A DNA stretch of 37,097 nt. Origin: an uncultured Alphaproteobacteria bacterium. Its GTDB lineage: Bacteria > Pseudomonadota > Alphaproteobacteria > Rhodobacterales > Rhodobacteraceae. The stretch spans positions 1 through 37,097 of the forward strand of contig CABZEG010000017.1 of assembly GCA_902524655.1 (NCBI GenBank). The letters run 5' to 3'. A program made the position numbers and the translations under genes. Below are positions 17,221-25,768 of the stretch, piece after piece. Positions within the stretch are counted from its first letter, which is position 1. Each line of letters begins with the position of its first letter. The notes under the pieces were generated by a model. It ran no database searches. It had not been told where the DNA came from and saw only the letters and a list, made by a program, of their open reading frames with translations.

Positions 17221-18435
17221 TCAAGCGATCACTACTTGCTTGGCCTTTATTCGTAAGTGAAATTGCCAGAGAATTAAAAGATTAACAGACCCCATAAGCG
17301 ATGCAAACTGGAATGACCAAGTATAATCGCCTTTTATATCAAAAAGTAACCCTCCAAAATACCCACCTAAGCCCATACCTACCCAACCAAAAAAAGAACC
17401 TAGGGCCATTGCTCTGCCAGCTAACTTTGCCGATACCATCATTCTTGCACAGACTAATATTGCTGACATTACACCGGAATATGTAAAACCAAAAGCTGCG
17501 GCAAGAATAAATAAGCCAACTTTTAAATCTATGTATGGGAAGCCAAGAACCGTAATTGTTTGGCCGATAGACATTAGAATATATGTAGGTAGGGCACCAA
17601 AAATATCTCCAAGTTTTCCACTAATTATACGTCCAACTATTCCAAAGACCATTAGAACAAGGAAAACGCTCGCGGCAAAGTCCTCTGAGAACGAAGCGTC
17701 CGTAAGTAAGGGTATTAAATGAACGATAGGTACCGACATGCATATACAGCAAAAAATCACAGCACACGAAATCCAGGTAATAACTTCTTTTTCACTAAGT
17801 GGAAAATCCCTGAAGTCATCTTTTATGGCAATACGAGCTCTTTCTCGCCATGGCGACTCCTTGATCATGAAAGAAAAAGGAGCCATTATCAAAAGATATA
17901 TGTAGGACAGATACATATACGCATCTTGCCATCCGTAAGCCTTTATTAGATATGTTGACAATAGAGGAATTAACCCTTGGCCAGCTGCCCCACCCGCCGC
18001 AGTTATTCCAATTGCTAAGCCAGGATTTTTCTTAAACCAAAAGCCCACATTGGCATAAAGAGGGGAGCCAACAACAGCATTCCCAAAAGCACCAAAACAA
18101 AAATATAATGTATAAAAGTGGAGAATACTACTCTGCTTGCCCAATAAAAATAAGCAAGAGACCATAAAGAAGGTAGCAAAAAAGCCAAAAAGCCTTGTTC
18201 CATATTTATCGGCAATATAACCCCAAATTATACCAAAAAATGCAGATCCTAAAGACGCAACAGTGTAGCCAAAAGCTGTATTTGCGCGTGTCCACCCGAA
18301 TTCATTCGATAAAGGTTTTAAAAAAACAGATATCGAACCCATTGTGCCAAATGAAAGAGCGGTTAGAGTAAAGACAGAAATGACCATTACCCATCCATAA
18401 AGGGGATCTCTAGCTACACTATTTTCGCTGCTCAA
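17221..18435 (-). CDS. MFS transporter, monocarboxylate/oxalate-formate type
   Basis: Twelve-helix major facilitator protein, 404 residues. After YGWVMVISVFTLTALSFGTMG comes the first-half loop IADKYGTRLFG, the MFS motif between helices 2 and 3, and its second-half copy SGKLGDIFGALP. The opening helix with GxxGxxSVFLKPLSNEFGW is the signature of the monocarboxylate/oxalate:formate antiporter branch. It starts at a TTG, since no ATG lies before helix 1, with AAAGGA about 7 nt upstream. The gene lies downstream of two SDR genes and the SAF-domain oxidoreductase on the same strand, so it may import the acid that these process; this last point is inference. Confidence 0.83.
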   Translation of the reverse strand: MSSENSVARDPLYGWVMVISVFTLTALSFGTMGSISVFLKPLSNEFGWTRANTAFGYTVASLGSAFFGIIWGYIADKYGTRLFGFFATFFMVSCLFLLGKQSSILHFYTLYFCFGAFGNAVVGSPLYANVGFWFKKNPGLAIGITAAGGAAGQGLIPLLSTYLIKAYGWQDAYMYLSYIYLLIMAPFSFMIKESPWRERARIAIKDDFRDFPLSEKEVITWISCAVIFCCICMSVPIVHLIPLLTDASFSEDFAASVFLVLMVFGIVGRIISGKLGDIFGALPTYILMSIGQTITVLGFPYIDLKVGLFILAAAFGFTYSGVMSAILVCARMMVSAKLAGRAMALGSFFGWVGMGLGGYFGGLLFDIKGDYTWSFQFASLMGSVNLLILWQFHLRIKAKQVVIA

Positions 18436-18546
18436 TTTCTATCCTTTAAAACAGTCTTTTCTGCACAATTTAAAAAGGCTCAAGACATTTTATGCCCATT
18501 GATAGGCAAGGCACCATGGTCAAATTTTAAGTGTTTAATGTAAAAG

Positions 18547-19332
18547 TTACAACTTAAGATTCTGCGCATTTATCCAAGCATTGTATTTAGCGCTAACAAT
18601 CTGATCATTCTCTGATATCATTTTCCCCGAAAATTCATTGGCGTTACTTGAAGCACACCATAAAGCAAATAAGCCTGTTTTTTTTGAGTTTATAAGGTCT
18701 TCTTTTCTTACTTTTGAGACTCTATTTATCCCACTAGCTCTAATTTTACCTTGCATATCGGTGTCAACCATTCCAGGGCTTAGTCCAATTGATGAGATAC
18801 CATACTGGTTACCTTCAAGATGTGTCTGTTGATTAATCATATGAAGTGCGGCTTTTGTTGAGCAATAGGCTGTCCAACCCTCTATTGCGTTTATTGATGC
18901 GCCTGATAGTACATTTATGACTTTTCCTCTATTTTTCAGAAGGTTGTTCCAACAATATGATATTAATAAAGACGGAGCTAAATAATTCACCCTAACTGCT
19001 TTCTCAAAGTCTTGTAATTCTATTTTTTCTAACGAAGTGATAGGTTCAATTACCGCACCATTATTGATTAAAATATCAACAGTTCCCCAAATTGATAAGG
19101 CCATCTTGGTTTGCTCTTTCAAAGAAGAAAGGTTTGATAAATTTATTGGAGATTCAACTGCTTGAAAGCCGTCTGTCACAAGCTGATTTACGGTGTCTTT
19201 ACAATCATTTAGCTTCCGACCAGAAAATATTACTCTATAACCATTTTGGGCTAACGTTTGCCCTATAGATAGTCCAATTCCTTTACGAGCCCCAGTAATT
19301 AGGCATATTTTCTTTTTAAAATTCTCTGACAC
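18547..19332 (-). CDS. SDR family NAD(P)-dependent oxidoreductase
   Basis: Classical short-chain dehydrogenase, 261 residues. It shows the cofactor motif TGARKGIG (13-20), NNGA (90-93), the catalytic serine region LSGAS and the catalytic pair Tyr156 and Lys160 in YCSTK. The segment SGRKLNDCK after the second strand suggests preference for NADP, since basic residues follow that strand. The start is a GTG with only a weak purine stretch upstream. It follows the second SDR gene after a 22-nt gap on the same strand, so they are probably co-transcribed. The substrate is unknown, most likely a small hydroxy acid or sugar-derived alcohol. Confidence 0.83.
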   Translation of the reverse strand: MSENFKKKICLITGARKGIGLSIGQTLAQNGYRVIFSGRKLNDCKDTVNQLVTDGFQAVESPINLSNLSSLKEQTKMALSIWGTVDILINNGAVIEPITSLEKIELQDFEKAVRVNYLAPSLLISYCWNNLLKNRGKVINVLSGASINAIEGWTAYCSTKAALHMINQQTHLEGNQYGISSIGLSPGMVDTDMQGKIRASGINRVSKVRKEDLINSKKTGLFALWCASSNANEFSGKMISENDQIVSAKYNAWINAQNLKL

Positions 19333-19354
19333 TTCTTTTATTTTTTAATTGCAA

Positions 19355-20047
19355 CTAAAATTTTTCAACCCAAGGTCGCAACTCAATTTCCCAAGACCAG
19401 GAGCTTTTATGTTGTTGATAAAAATGCAAATAGCTTTTTGCGATTTCGTCAGGATCTAAAAATTTGTAAGAGCCGTCTTCTTGTCTCTCTTCACGATGGG
19501 CTGCACTTATGCCCCCATCAATAACGAAATGGCCTATGTGTATGTTTTGGGGATGCAGTTCTCTTGCTAATGATTGTGCTAGGCCTCTCAATCCAAACTT
19601 TCCCATTGCAAACACTGAAGAGAGAGGGAAGCCCTTAACTGCTGCTGATGCACTGGTTAAGAAGATATTTCCTTCTCCTTTTTTTAACATTCTTTTTGCA
19701 GCTTGCTGTGCAACTAGAAAGCCTCCGTAGCACGTTGTTTCAATAGCTTTTTTAGTTTCATGAGGGTCCAAGTCTACAATAGACCCTCTAACCCGAGCCG
19801 AAGGGTTGTAGATTACAATTTCCGGAGTTCCTATTACCTCGTCAGTTTTCTTGAATAACTCCTCTACATGAATTGGGTCAGAAGCATCACAGGTATAAAC
19901 GTTAGCATTTGTTTCCTCTTTAAGCGATGCTAATTTTTCTGTATTTCTTGATGCTAAACAAATAGTTTTCTTTTCAGAATGAAACAGTCGCGCTAATGAA
20001 GCGCTTAGGCCTAAACCAACGCCCACAATCAATACCGACCCTGCCAT
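19355..20047 (-). CDS. SDR family protein with Phe in place of the catalytic Tyr
   Basis: Short-chain dehydrogenase-like protein of 230 residues. The cofactor loop is VGVGLGLSASLARLF near the N-terminus, an altered form of TGxxxGxG, and LASRNTEKL follows the second strand. Where classical SDRs have YxxxK this protein reads FAMGK (Phe146, Lys150), so the proton-donating tyrosine is missing. From memory FAMGKFxLRGLAQS is a shared feature of one SDR subgroup, so it may be ancestral and not damage. The ATG at 20047 has no strong ribosome site. It lies 68 nt downstream of the SAF-domain oxidoreductase gene and 22 nt upstream of the other SDR gene. Confidence 0.8.
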   Translation of the reverse strand: MAGSVLIVGVGLGLSASLARLFHSEKKTICLASRNTEKLASLKEETNANVYTCDASDPIHVEELFKKTDEVIGTPEIVIYNPSARVRGSIVDLDPHETKKAIETTCYGGFLVAQQAAKRMLKKGEGNIFLTSASAAVKGFPLSSVFAMGKFGLRGLAQSLARELHPQNIHIGHFVIDGGISAAHREERQEDGSYKFLDPDEIAKSYLHFYQQHKSSWSWEIELRPWVEKF

Positions 20048-20115
20048 AAAAGCTCCCTTAGTAATTATAATATATTTAATGATACTTATTAATTAGCGCT
20101 CAGGTAATCTTTATT

Positions 20116-21414
20116 TCAGCTTAATTTTATTTTTTCTCGTATCTTAACCGCTGGACAGTTTATATCAACGTCGACATCCGACCAACATACTGGTTTATCT
20201 TTTTCAATGTTCCTCTTTAATTTAACATTATTAGCGAGACCTATCGGTAGCCCATTTATTTGTTTTGCAAAATTTGCTTGGTAAAGTTTTCCCCAAACAG
20301 TAAACCCTCCTTCACCATCCAATAATTGCCCTTTTTTTAGATTTTGTTTTGCAGTCGCAATTACATCTCCAGAAAATTCTTTTGTGAATCCAGTAGCTTT
20401 CTTTAAAATAGCAGCGGAGAAGATCGATGTATTCAATTCCATGCCTATAAGATGAAATGGCTTGTACATTGAAGAATATCGTCCTGTATCATCTGTATTC
20501 ATTCCGTATTGAGTAAAACATTTTGCTGCATATTCATTTGCTGCTTCAAGCACTACATAAACGCCCCACCTAAGGTCTTTAGAAACTGGTCTTCCATCTC
20601 TTTCTAAAGAAGATACGACTTCAACTGTGCCAGATGACTCTAAAATACCTCCATCAACTTGAGGTCTCAAAACATGAGAGAGATGGTCCACTCCAGCTGG
20701 AGGAAACTGTAGGCCATTGGAAGGTGGTTTTAATAATGTAGCGTTGCTTATTGCAGCCATTTCCAAAGCAGATTTTGTTCCATCCAAAAAAGAATTAAAC
20801 ATTCTACTATTCATGCCGGCAGATAAAGCCTCTTCTCTATTTAACCCATAGTAATCCCAAACGGTATCGGGTGTACTATAATGATATTCAGGTAGATATT
20901 TTGTTCCTTTGCCTGCTGCGACCACGTGAAACCCAGAAGCACGTGCCCATTCAACGAGTTCCGTAGTAAGAGCAGGTTGATCGCCATAAGCCATAGAATA
21001 AACAATACCAGCCTTCTCCGCTTCTTTTGCTAAATATGGTCCGCTCAACACATCAGCCTCAACATTTACCATAACAATATCCAACCCTTGCTCTATAGCA
21101 ATAAGTGCATGTTTTGTTCCCTCTACAGGATCTCCGGTAGCTTCTACCAATACATCTATTTTGGTCTGAGAGATCATCTTTTTCAAATTATCAAAAAATA
21201 ATACTGACTCTATCTGTTCTTCAGTCCAGCCTACATCTCTGCAATTTTTTTTAGCATTTTCTACGCTGATATCGACAATTGAACTAACTTCTAAACCAAT
21301 GGTGAACGGTGCTTGAGATAAAAACATGGATCCAAATTTACCGGCGCCAATTAGTCCAACCCTTACCCGTTCTTGATTAGCTTCTCTTTTTTGAACTTCA
21401 TTATATAAAAACAT
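20116..21414 (-). CDS. Homoserine dehydrogenase-like NAD(P) oxidoreductase with C-terminal SAF domain
   Basis: Protein of 432 residues. The N-terminal Rossmann part reads VRVGLIGAGKFGSMFL (about residues 17-32), then VLVEATGDPVEGTKHALIAI and VMVNVEADVLSGPYLA, as in homoserine-dehydrogenase-like proteins. A middle domain of unknown role includes AAGKGTKYLPEYHYSTPDTVW. The C-terminal 90 residues (ATAKQNLKKGQLLDGEGGFTVWG) read as a SAF domain, shared with antifreeze-like and altronate-dehydratase-type proteins. Such proteins occur in sugar-acid and polyol breakdown loci; no reaction can be named here. It heads the minus-strand series with two SDRs and an MFS carrier. The ATG at 21414 faces the divergent GST gene across 84 bases. 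Confidence 0.8.
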   Translation of the reverse strand: MFLYNEVQKREANQERVRVGLIGAGKFGSMFLSQAPFTIGLEVSSIVDISVENAKKNCRDVGWTEEQIESVLFFDNLKKMISQTKIDVLVEATGDPVEGTKHALIAIEQGLDIVMVNVEADVLSGPYLAKEAEKAGIVYSMAYGDQPALTTELVEWARASGFHVVAAGKGTKYLPEYHYSTPDTVWDYYGLNREEALSAGMNSRMFNSFLDGTKSALEMAAISNATLLKPPSNGLQFPPAGVDHLSHVLRPQVDGGILESSGTVEVVSSLERDGRPVSKDLRWGVYVVLEAANEYAAKCFTQYGMNTDDTGRYSSMYKPFHLIGMELNTSIFSAAILKKATGFTKEFSGDVIATAKQNLKKGQLLDGEGGFTVWGKLYQANFAKQINGLPIGLANNVKLKRNIEKDKPVCWSDVDVDINCPAVKIREKIKLS

Positions 21415-21498
21415 CTTTTAATAATCTTCTGATTTTATACTCTAATATTTAATTGCTTTATATACTTTAAATTAATACCACCCTGAAAGGAATATTGT

Positions 21499-22107
21499 AT
21501 GAAAAAATACGTAGTAATAGGGCGTCCGAGGGCAGGATCATTGATCGCTGAGTTTTTGTTAACTGCTGCAAATGTTGAGTATGAGTTTAAAAATATATCT
21601 ATCGAAGAGGCACAGCGGGATGAATTTAAGAGTATAAGTCCTTTTTCAAAAATTCCAGTTTTAGTCTGTCCAGACGGGCAAACCATATTTGAAACAGTAG
21701 CAATTGTGACCCATTTGATAGAAAAGTTTCCTCACTTGGCTCCTCACAGCTCCTCGTCTCAGCGTAACCTTTTGTGGCAGTATTTAGCAATGATAGCGAC
21801 GTCAATATATGCAGGATATCATAGACAGTTTTACTCGCACCGTTATGCACCTAAAGATGTTGCAGAGGATGTTGGAAAGCTAGCCGCTCAAGACCGTGAA
21901 ACCGCTTACAATTATATAAATATGAAACTTAATCCTTATTTATTAGGGGAAAATAAATCAGCAGTGGATTATTATTTGTATATGGTAACGAGATGGGACC
22001 CTAGTATAGATAATTTACTTAATGATAAAGATAATTTAGGTAAATTTATTTCTCACATGAAAGAAGATGATGCGGTAAAGAAAGTGTTATCATCTCACAA
22101 GCTATGA
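21499..22107 (+). CDS. Glutathione S-transferase family protein
   Basis: Protein of 202 residues. The thioredoxin-like N-terminal domain begins VVIGRPRAGSLIAEFLLTAANVEYEFK; the cis-proline loop is FSKIPVLVCPDGQTIFETVAIVTHLIE, in which ETVAI stands at the glutathione-binding ESxAI position. The helical C-terminal domain is short but present. Arg-Ala-Gly-Ser follows the first strand, where beta-type GSTs often have Ser or Cys. The ATG has AAGGAA 7 nt upstream. It is the first of four plus-strand genes spaced 50 bases or less apart (GST, carboxymuconolactone-decarboxylase-like, methyltransferase, glutamine synthetase-like), suggesting one transcript. Substrate not known. Confidence 0.85.
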   Translation: MKKYVVIGRPRAGSLIAEFLLTAANVEYEFKNISIEEAQRDEFKSISPFSKIPVLVCPDGQTIFETVAIVTHLIEKFPHLAPHSSSSQRNLLWQYLAMIATSIYAGYHRQFYSHRYAPKDVAEDVGKLAAQDRETAYNYINMKLNPYLLGENKSAVDYYLYMVTRWDPSIDNLLNDKDNLGKFISHMKEDDAVKKVLSSHKL

Positions 22108-22158
22108 ATTTCAGTTAGCAAGAAGTGTCACAAAAATTATATAAAAAGGAGAACATTT

Positions 22159-22569
22159 ATGTCTATTTTTACTGAGGACCTATTTGAAAAGGGTATAAAG
22201 CAGAGAGTATCGACGGTTGGAGAGGATTATGTAAAGAAAAACCTGGAAGAAGCAGACGAATTCTCCCGACCTTTTCAAGAAGCAATGACAGCCTGGTGTT
22301 GGGGTTTTGGTTGGGGCGATGAAGCAATTGACGCAAAAACACGATCAATGATGAATCTTTCAATGATTGGTGCTCTTGGAAAAATGACAGAGTGGGAAAC
22401 ACATTTTAGAGGAGCAATAAAAAATGGAGTTTCTAAAAATGAATTGCGGGCAATTATACACGTTATTGGTATTTATTGCGGTGTACCACAAGCTGTGGAA
22501 TGCTTTCGGGTAGCAAGAAAGGTTTTAGAAGAAGAGAATTTAATTAAAAGAAATAGTGCTGTTATTTAA
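22159..22569 (+). CDS. Carboxymuconolactone decarboxylase family protein
   Basis: Small all-helical protein, 136 residues, of the CMD/AhpD fold. The segment WCWGFGWGDEAIDAKTRSMMNLSMIGALG is the first half of the family pattern and ELRAIIHVIGIYCGVPQAVECF the second, with the conserved Glu, His and Tyr-x-Gly-x-Pro. The CxxC redox pair of AhpD is absent, so it is closer to gamma-carboxymuconolactone decarboxylase (PcaC) than to an alkylhydroperoxidase. No other protocatechuate-pathway gene is near, so PcaC activity is not assured. AGGAG lies 7 nt before the ATG. The methyltransferase start follows one base after its stop. Confidence 0.85.
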   Translation: MSIFTEDLFEKGIKQRVSTVGEDYVKKNLEEADEFSRPFQEAMTAWCWGFGWGDEAIDAKTRSMMNLSMIGALGKMTEWETHFRGAIKNGVSKNELRAIIHVIGIYCGVPQAVECFRVARKVLEEENLIKRNSAVI

Positions 22570-22570
22570 T

Positions 22571-23392
22571 ATGAATAACATAAAAGAAATGAAACTTTAT
22601 TCTGATGCTTACAGAATATTCAAAGATTTGAAAGCGCTCGGTTATGCGGAGGGCGATAAGCTTAGTCTAGAGGACGTAAATCAATTTGACCAATTGCACT
22701 ATCATGGCACGTTAAGCGTTCAAGAGGCTATAGAGACTATTAATATTCAGGAAAATGATAATGTCTTGGAGGTAGGGGCTGGCTGGGGAGGCCCATCTCG
22801 ATACATTGCTTATAAAACAAGAGCGTTTGTTTCCGCTTTGGAACTACAGCAAGATTATTCAGAGGTCGGGAAGGAGTTGACACTTAGAACAGGTCTTCAA
22901 AGATTCGTCACACACATAAACCAAGATTTTCTAAATTTTTCCCAAAAGAGTGCTTGTTTTAATAAAATTGTTTCTTGGTTAGCCTTATACCATATTCCTT
23001 ATCGAAAGAAATATACTGACAAACTTTTTCACTTGTTGAATAAAAATGGGATGCTCTTCATTGAAGACCTTACTTTTGGGAGCGGGTTTGAGAGCTCTCA
23101 TAAGGAAATGTTAGAAAAGAAACTCTTTGCAAATTCATTGGAAAAATATTCTGATTATTTAGATACCTGTGCTAACGTTGGTTTTGAAATTGTTGAGCAT
23201 AAGGATATGTCATCAGACTGGGAAAGTTTTACAAATGATCGATTGAAGTTGCTTCAAGATAATAGAAACAAACACGAAAAAATTCACGGTGTTGAAGGGT
23301 ATATTACAATTGAAGAATTCTATAAAACCGCTGCGGAGTGTTTTGCTGAAAATGTTATTGGCGGTATAAGGTTGATTTGTAAGAAAAATTAG
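22571..23392 (+). CDS. SAM-dependent methyltransferase (sarcosine/dimethylglycine N-methyltransferase-like)
   Basis: Class I methyltransferase of 273 residues. An N-terminal helical lead (FDQLHYHGTLSVQEAI) precedes the SAM site VLEVGAGWGGPSRYIA (motif I), then ALELQQ (motif II), and SWLALYHIPYRKKYTD where substrate-contact residues lie. The lead and GAGWGGP recall the N-methyltransferases that make glycine betaine, but similar sequences also occur in lipid and polyketide methyltransferases. I chose the ATG at 22571, one base after the previous stop; a GTG at 22556 would add five residues and overlap that gene. Being next to a glutamine-synthetase-like enzyme is suggestive of amine metabolism but proves nothing. 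Confidence 0.8.
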   Translation: MNNIKEMKLYSDAYRIFKDLKALGYAEGDKLSLEDVNQFDQLHYHGTLSVQEAIETINIQENDNVLEVGAGWGGPSRYIAYKTRAFVSALELQQDYSEVGKELTLRTGLQRFVTHINQDFLNFSQKSACFNKIVSWLALYHIPYRKKYTDKLFHLLNKNGMLFIEDLTFGSGFESSHKEMLEKKLFANSLEKYSDYLDTCANVGFEIVEHKDMSSDWESFTNDRLKLLQDNRNKHEKIHGVEGYITIEEFYKTAAECFAENVIGGIRLICKKN

Positions 23393-23425
23393 GTCCTTAC
23401 CTAAAGTAATGAATGGAGACAAACA

Positions 23426-24727
23426 ATGGATTTAAAGAATTACGCAAAAAAAGAAAAAATAAAATACTTTATGGTTACATATACTGATCTTTTTGGGGTA
23501 CAGAGAGCAAAGCTTGTTCCTGCATCAGCTATATCTGATATGCAAAAAGATGGAGCCGGTTTTGCCGGCTTTGCTAGTTGGCTAGATATGACCCCTGCGT
23601 ACCCAGATATGCTAGCAGTGCCCGACCCTCAGAGCGTTATAAAACTTCCTTGGAAAAAGGATGTGGCTTGGCTTGCAAGTAACTGCATGATGGAGGGCGA
23701 ATTGGTCGAACAGGCACCAAGAAATGTTTTGAACAAAGCTATTGATAGAGCAAAAAAGAAGAGCATGAGGGTAAAGACTGGCATAGAAGCTGAGTTTTTT
23801 CTCTTAACGCCTGATGGATCAGCTATATCTGACCCATATGATAATGCTGAAAAACCTTGTTATGATCAGCAGGCTTTGATGCGCCGATACGATGTGATAG
23901 CTGAAATTTGTGATTATCTTGGTGTATTGGGTTGGGGTCCGTATCAAAATGATCATGAAGATGCCAATGGTCAATTTGAAATGAATTTTGAATTTGATGA
24001 CGCTTTACGAACTGCAGATAAACACTCCTTTTTCAAATTCATGGTTAAATCCGTTGCTGAAAAGCATGGTCTTAGGGCGACTTTTATGCCAAAGCCAATT
24101 GAGGGTTTAACAGGCAATGGTTGTCACGCTCATATATCAGTTTGGGATTTAAAGGCTAAGAAAAATGTTTTTGCTAGTAAGAATTCAGATATTGGTTTGT
24201 CAAAAGAGGGTCTTAACTTTCTTGGAGGCATTATTAGTCACGCTAAGGCTATGGCTGCGATCACAAATCCGACTGTAAATTCCTATAAACGAATTAATGC
24301 TCCAAGAACTTTAAGTGGAGCAAGTTGGGCGCCAAATACTATTACTTGGACGGAAAATAATAGAACTCATATGGTGAGAGTACCCGACGCGGGAAGATTT
24401 GAACTAAGACTTCCTGATGGGGCGACTAATCCTTATTTGTTGCAAGCAGCTATCATTACGGCAGGGTTAAATGGCGTTGAAAAAAAATTAGATCCAGGGG
24501 AACGTTCAAATACAAATATGTATGAAGATGCAAAAGCAATTGCCAAGGCTGAAAAGTTGCCATTAAACCTACTTGATGCTTTGCGTGCGTTTGATAAAGA
24601 TAAAAGCTTTAAAGAGGGACTAGGAAAAGCCTTTTCTGATTCATTTATTAAGCTTAAAATGGAAGAATGGCATTCTTACACTGCACATTTTTCAGAATGG
24701 GAAAAAAGAAATACTTTGGATATTTAG
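23426..24727 (+). CDS. glnT: Type III glutamine synthetase (GlnT) or gamma-glutamylmethylamide synthetase (GmaS)
   Basis: Glutamine-synthetase-fold ligase, 433 residues, the length of GlnT (about 435) and shorter than GlnA. It opens IKYFMVTYTDLFGVQRAKLV and carries the metal/glutamate site in TGIEAEFFLLTPDG (Glu121, Glu123), DHEDANGQFEMNFEF, the ATP/metal loop GNGCHAHISVWD, and NRTHMVRVPDAGRFELRLPDG. No adenylylation tyrosine loop of GlnA is seen. Marine alphaproteobacterial GmaS, which joins methylamine to glutamate, has nearly the same sequence and is often annotated as GlnT; the usual N-methylglutamate synthase and dehydrogenase genes are absent here, so the choice stays open. It is the last of a four-gene plus-strand series. 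Confidence 0.85.
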   Translation: MDLKNYAKKEKIKYFMVTYTDLFGVQRAKLVPASAISDMQKDGAGFAGFASWLDMTPAYPDMLAVPDPQSVIKLPWKKDVAWLASNCMMEGELVEQAPRNVLNKAIDRAKKKSMRVKTGIEAEFFLLTPDGSAISDPYDNAEKPCYDQQALMRRYDVIAEICDYLGVLGWGPYQNDHEDANGQFEMNFEFDDALRTADKHSFFKFMVKSVAEKHGLRATFMPKPIEGLTGNGCHAHISVWDLKAKKNVFASKNSDIGLSKEGLNFLGGIISHAKAMAAITNPTVNSYKRINAPRTLSGASWAPNTITWTENNRTHMVRVPDAGRFELRLPDGATNPYLLQAAIITAGLNGVEKKLDPGERSNTNMYEDAKAIAKAEKLPLNLLDALRAFDKDKSFKEGLGKAFSDSFIKLKMEEWHSYTAHFSEWEKRNTLDI

Positions 24728-24743
24728 AGTGCTATACGTTTTT

Positions 24744-25754
24744 TTAGCTCTCCGACAATCCTTTAATCTTTTCTAAGAGCTCCTTATTTATTTTTCTGGG
24801 GCTGTTATCCAGTCTATTTTGATGTCGTCTCTCCCCAGGAAGCCGTATTCCTTTTAACTGTTTAATTTCCTTGAAGAATCCTTCGCTATGACTATCCCAG
24901 TCTGGTCCAGCTATAAGCTCAGGGTTAATAGCCAGGACTAGTTCTCCTCCCTTTGCAGGGCCCCCATCATTATTATCAGTTTTTGCTGCTTCAAAAGAAA
25001 AATTGTCTCCTGTTAATCCTGCAGAAAATAGCTCGATCATCATAGATATAGCTGACCCTTTATATCCTCCAAAAGGTAATAACACTCCCTTTAAAATTTC
25101 TTTTGGATCATCAGATGGATTTCCGTCAGGTCCAAGACCTGTTCCATGAGGAACAGAGTGTCCGTCTCGCGCTGCGATTTGAACATCTCCCATTGCAAGT
25201 GTTGAAGTAGCCATATCAAAAACCAAAGGAGTTGAATTCTTTTTTGGCCAAGCAAAGGAAATGGGGTTTGTTCCAAAAAATGGTTCTGTTGCGCCAGCTG
25301 GTGCAACAGAAGGTTTGTAAACTGTACAAGCAATACCCGATAATCCTCGTTCAGCCAAGTACTCAGTCTCTGGCCAAAGAGCTGCAAAATGAAAACTATT
25401 TATAAGGCGCATTACAGCTATCCCGTGCTTTAGAGCCGCGTCCGACAGTACTGGTAAGCTTTTTTCAAGCGAATAGGGGGCATAACCTAAATTTCCATCA
25501 ACGGTTATAACAGAAGGCAGGCTAGAGGTTATTTTTGGCTCTGCCTTTCCATTTACTTTGCCTGATTTCAAGGATGCAACGTAGCCAGGAATCCTGAAGA
25601 GGCCGTGTGACAATGACCCATCTCTTTCCGCTGTTGCGACAGTTGTTGCTATAGCGTTTGCATTTTCTTTATTACAACCAAATTTACTCAACACATTAAA
25701 TGCTAAATCATATATCTGTTCAACAGTAAGTGCCTCTATCTCTATATTACTCAT
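24744..25754 (-). CDS. Ldh2-family cyclic imine reductase, DpkA-like (delta1-piperideine-2-carboxylate/pyrroline-2-carboxylate reductase)
   Basis: NAD(P)H-dependent reductase of 336 residues in the malate/lactate dehydrogenase 2 family. It contains ERDGSLSHGLFRIPGYVASL with the conserved His50 and Arg54, then FHFAALWPETE, FGTNPISFAWP, FDMATSTLAMGDVQIAARDG and LLPFGGYKGSAISMMIE. From memory these segments follow Pseudomonas DpkA closely (SHGIFRIPGYL, HHFAALWPDVE, GDVQIAAREG), so reduction of the cyclic imines from D-lysine or D-proline/hydroxyproline breakdown, giving pipecolate or proline, is the best call; a malate or ureidoglycolate dehydrogenase is less likely. It lies 14 nt after the Rid-family gene, with AAAGGA before its ATG. 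Soluble enzyme. Confidence 0.85.
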   Translation of the reverse strand: MSNIEIEALTVEQIYDLAFNVLSKFGCNKENANAIATTVATAERDGSLSHGLFRIPGYVASLKSGKVNGKAEPKITSSLPSVITVDGNLGYAPYSLEKSLPVLSDAALKHGIAVMRLINSFHFAALWPETEYLAERGLSGIACTVYKPSVAPAGATEPFFGTNPISFAWPKKNSTPLVFDMATSTLAMGDVQIAARDGHSVPHGTGLGPDGNPSDDPKEILKGVLLPFGGYKGSAISMMIELFSAGLTGDNFSFEAAKTDNNDGGPAKGGELVLAINPELIAGPDWDSHSEGFFKEIKQLKGIRLPGERRHQNRLDNSPRKINKELLEKIKGLSES

Positions 25755-25768
25755 TTGAATAATCCTTT

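Noticed and set aside
24727-24752. Inverted repeat GAG-T-GCTA / TAGC-T-CTC between two convergent genes, considered as a terminator
   Set aside because: The T-run lies in the loop instead of after the stem, the stem has a central mismatch, and the repeat overlaps one stop codon; it is not a credible intrinsic terminator.
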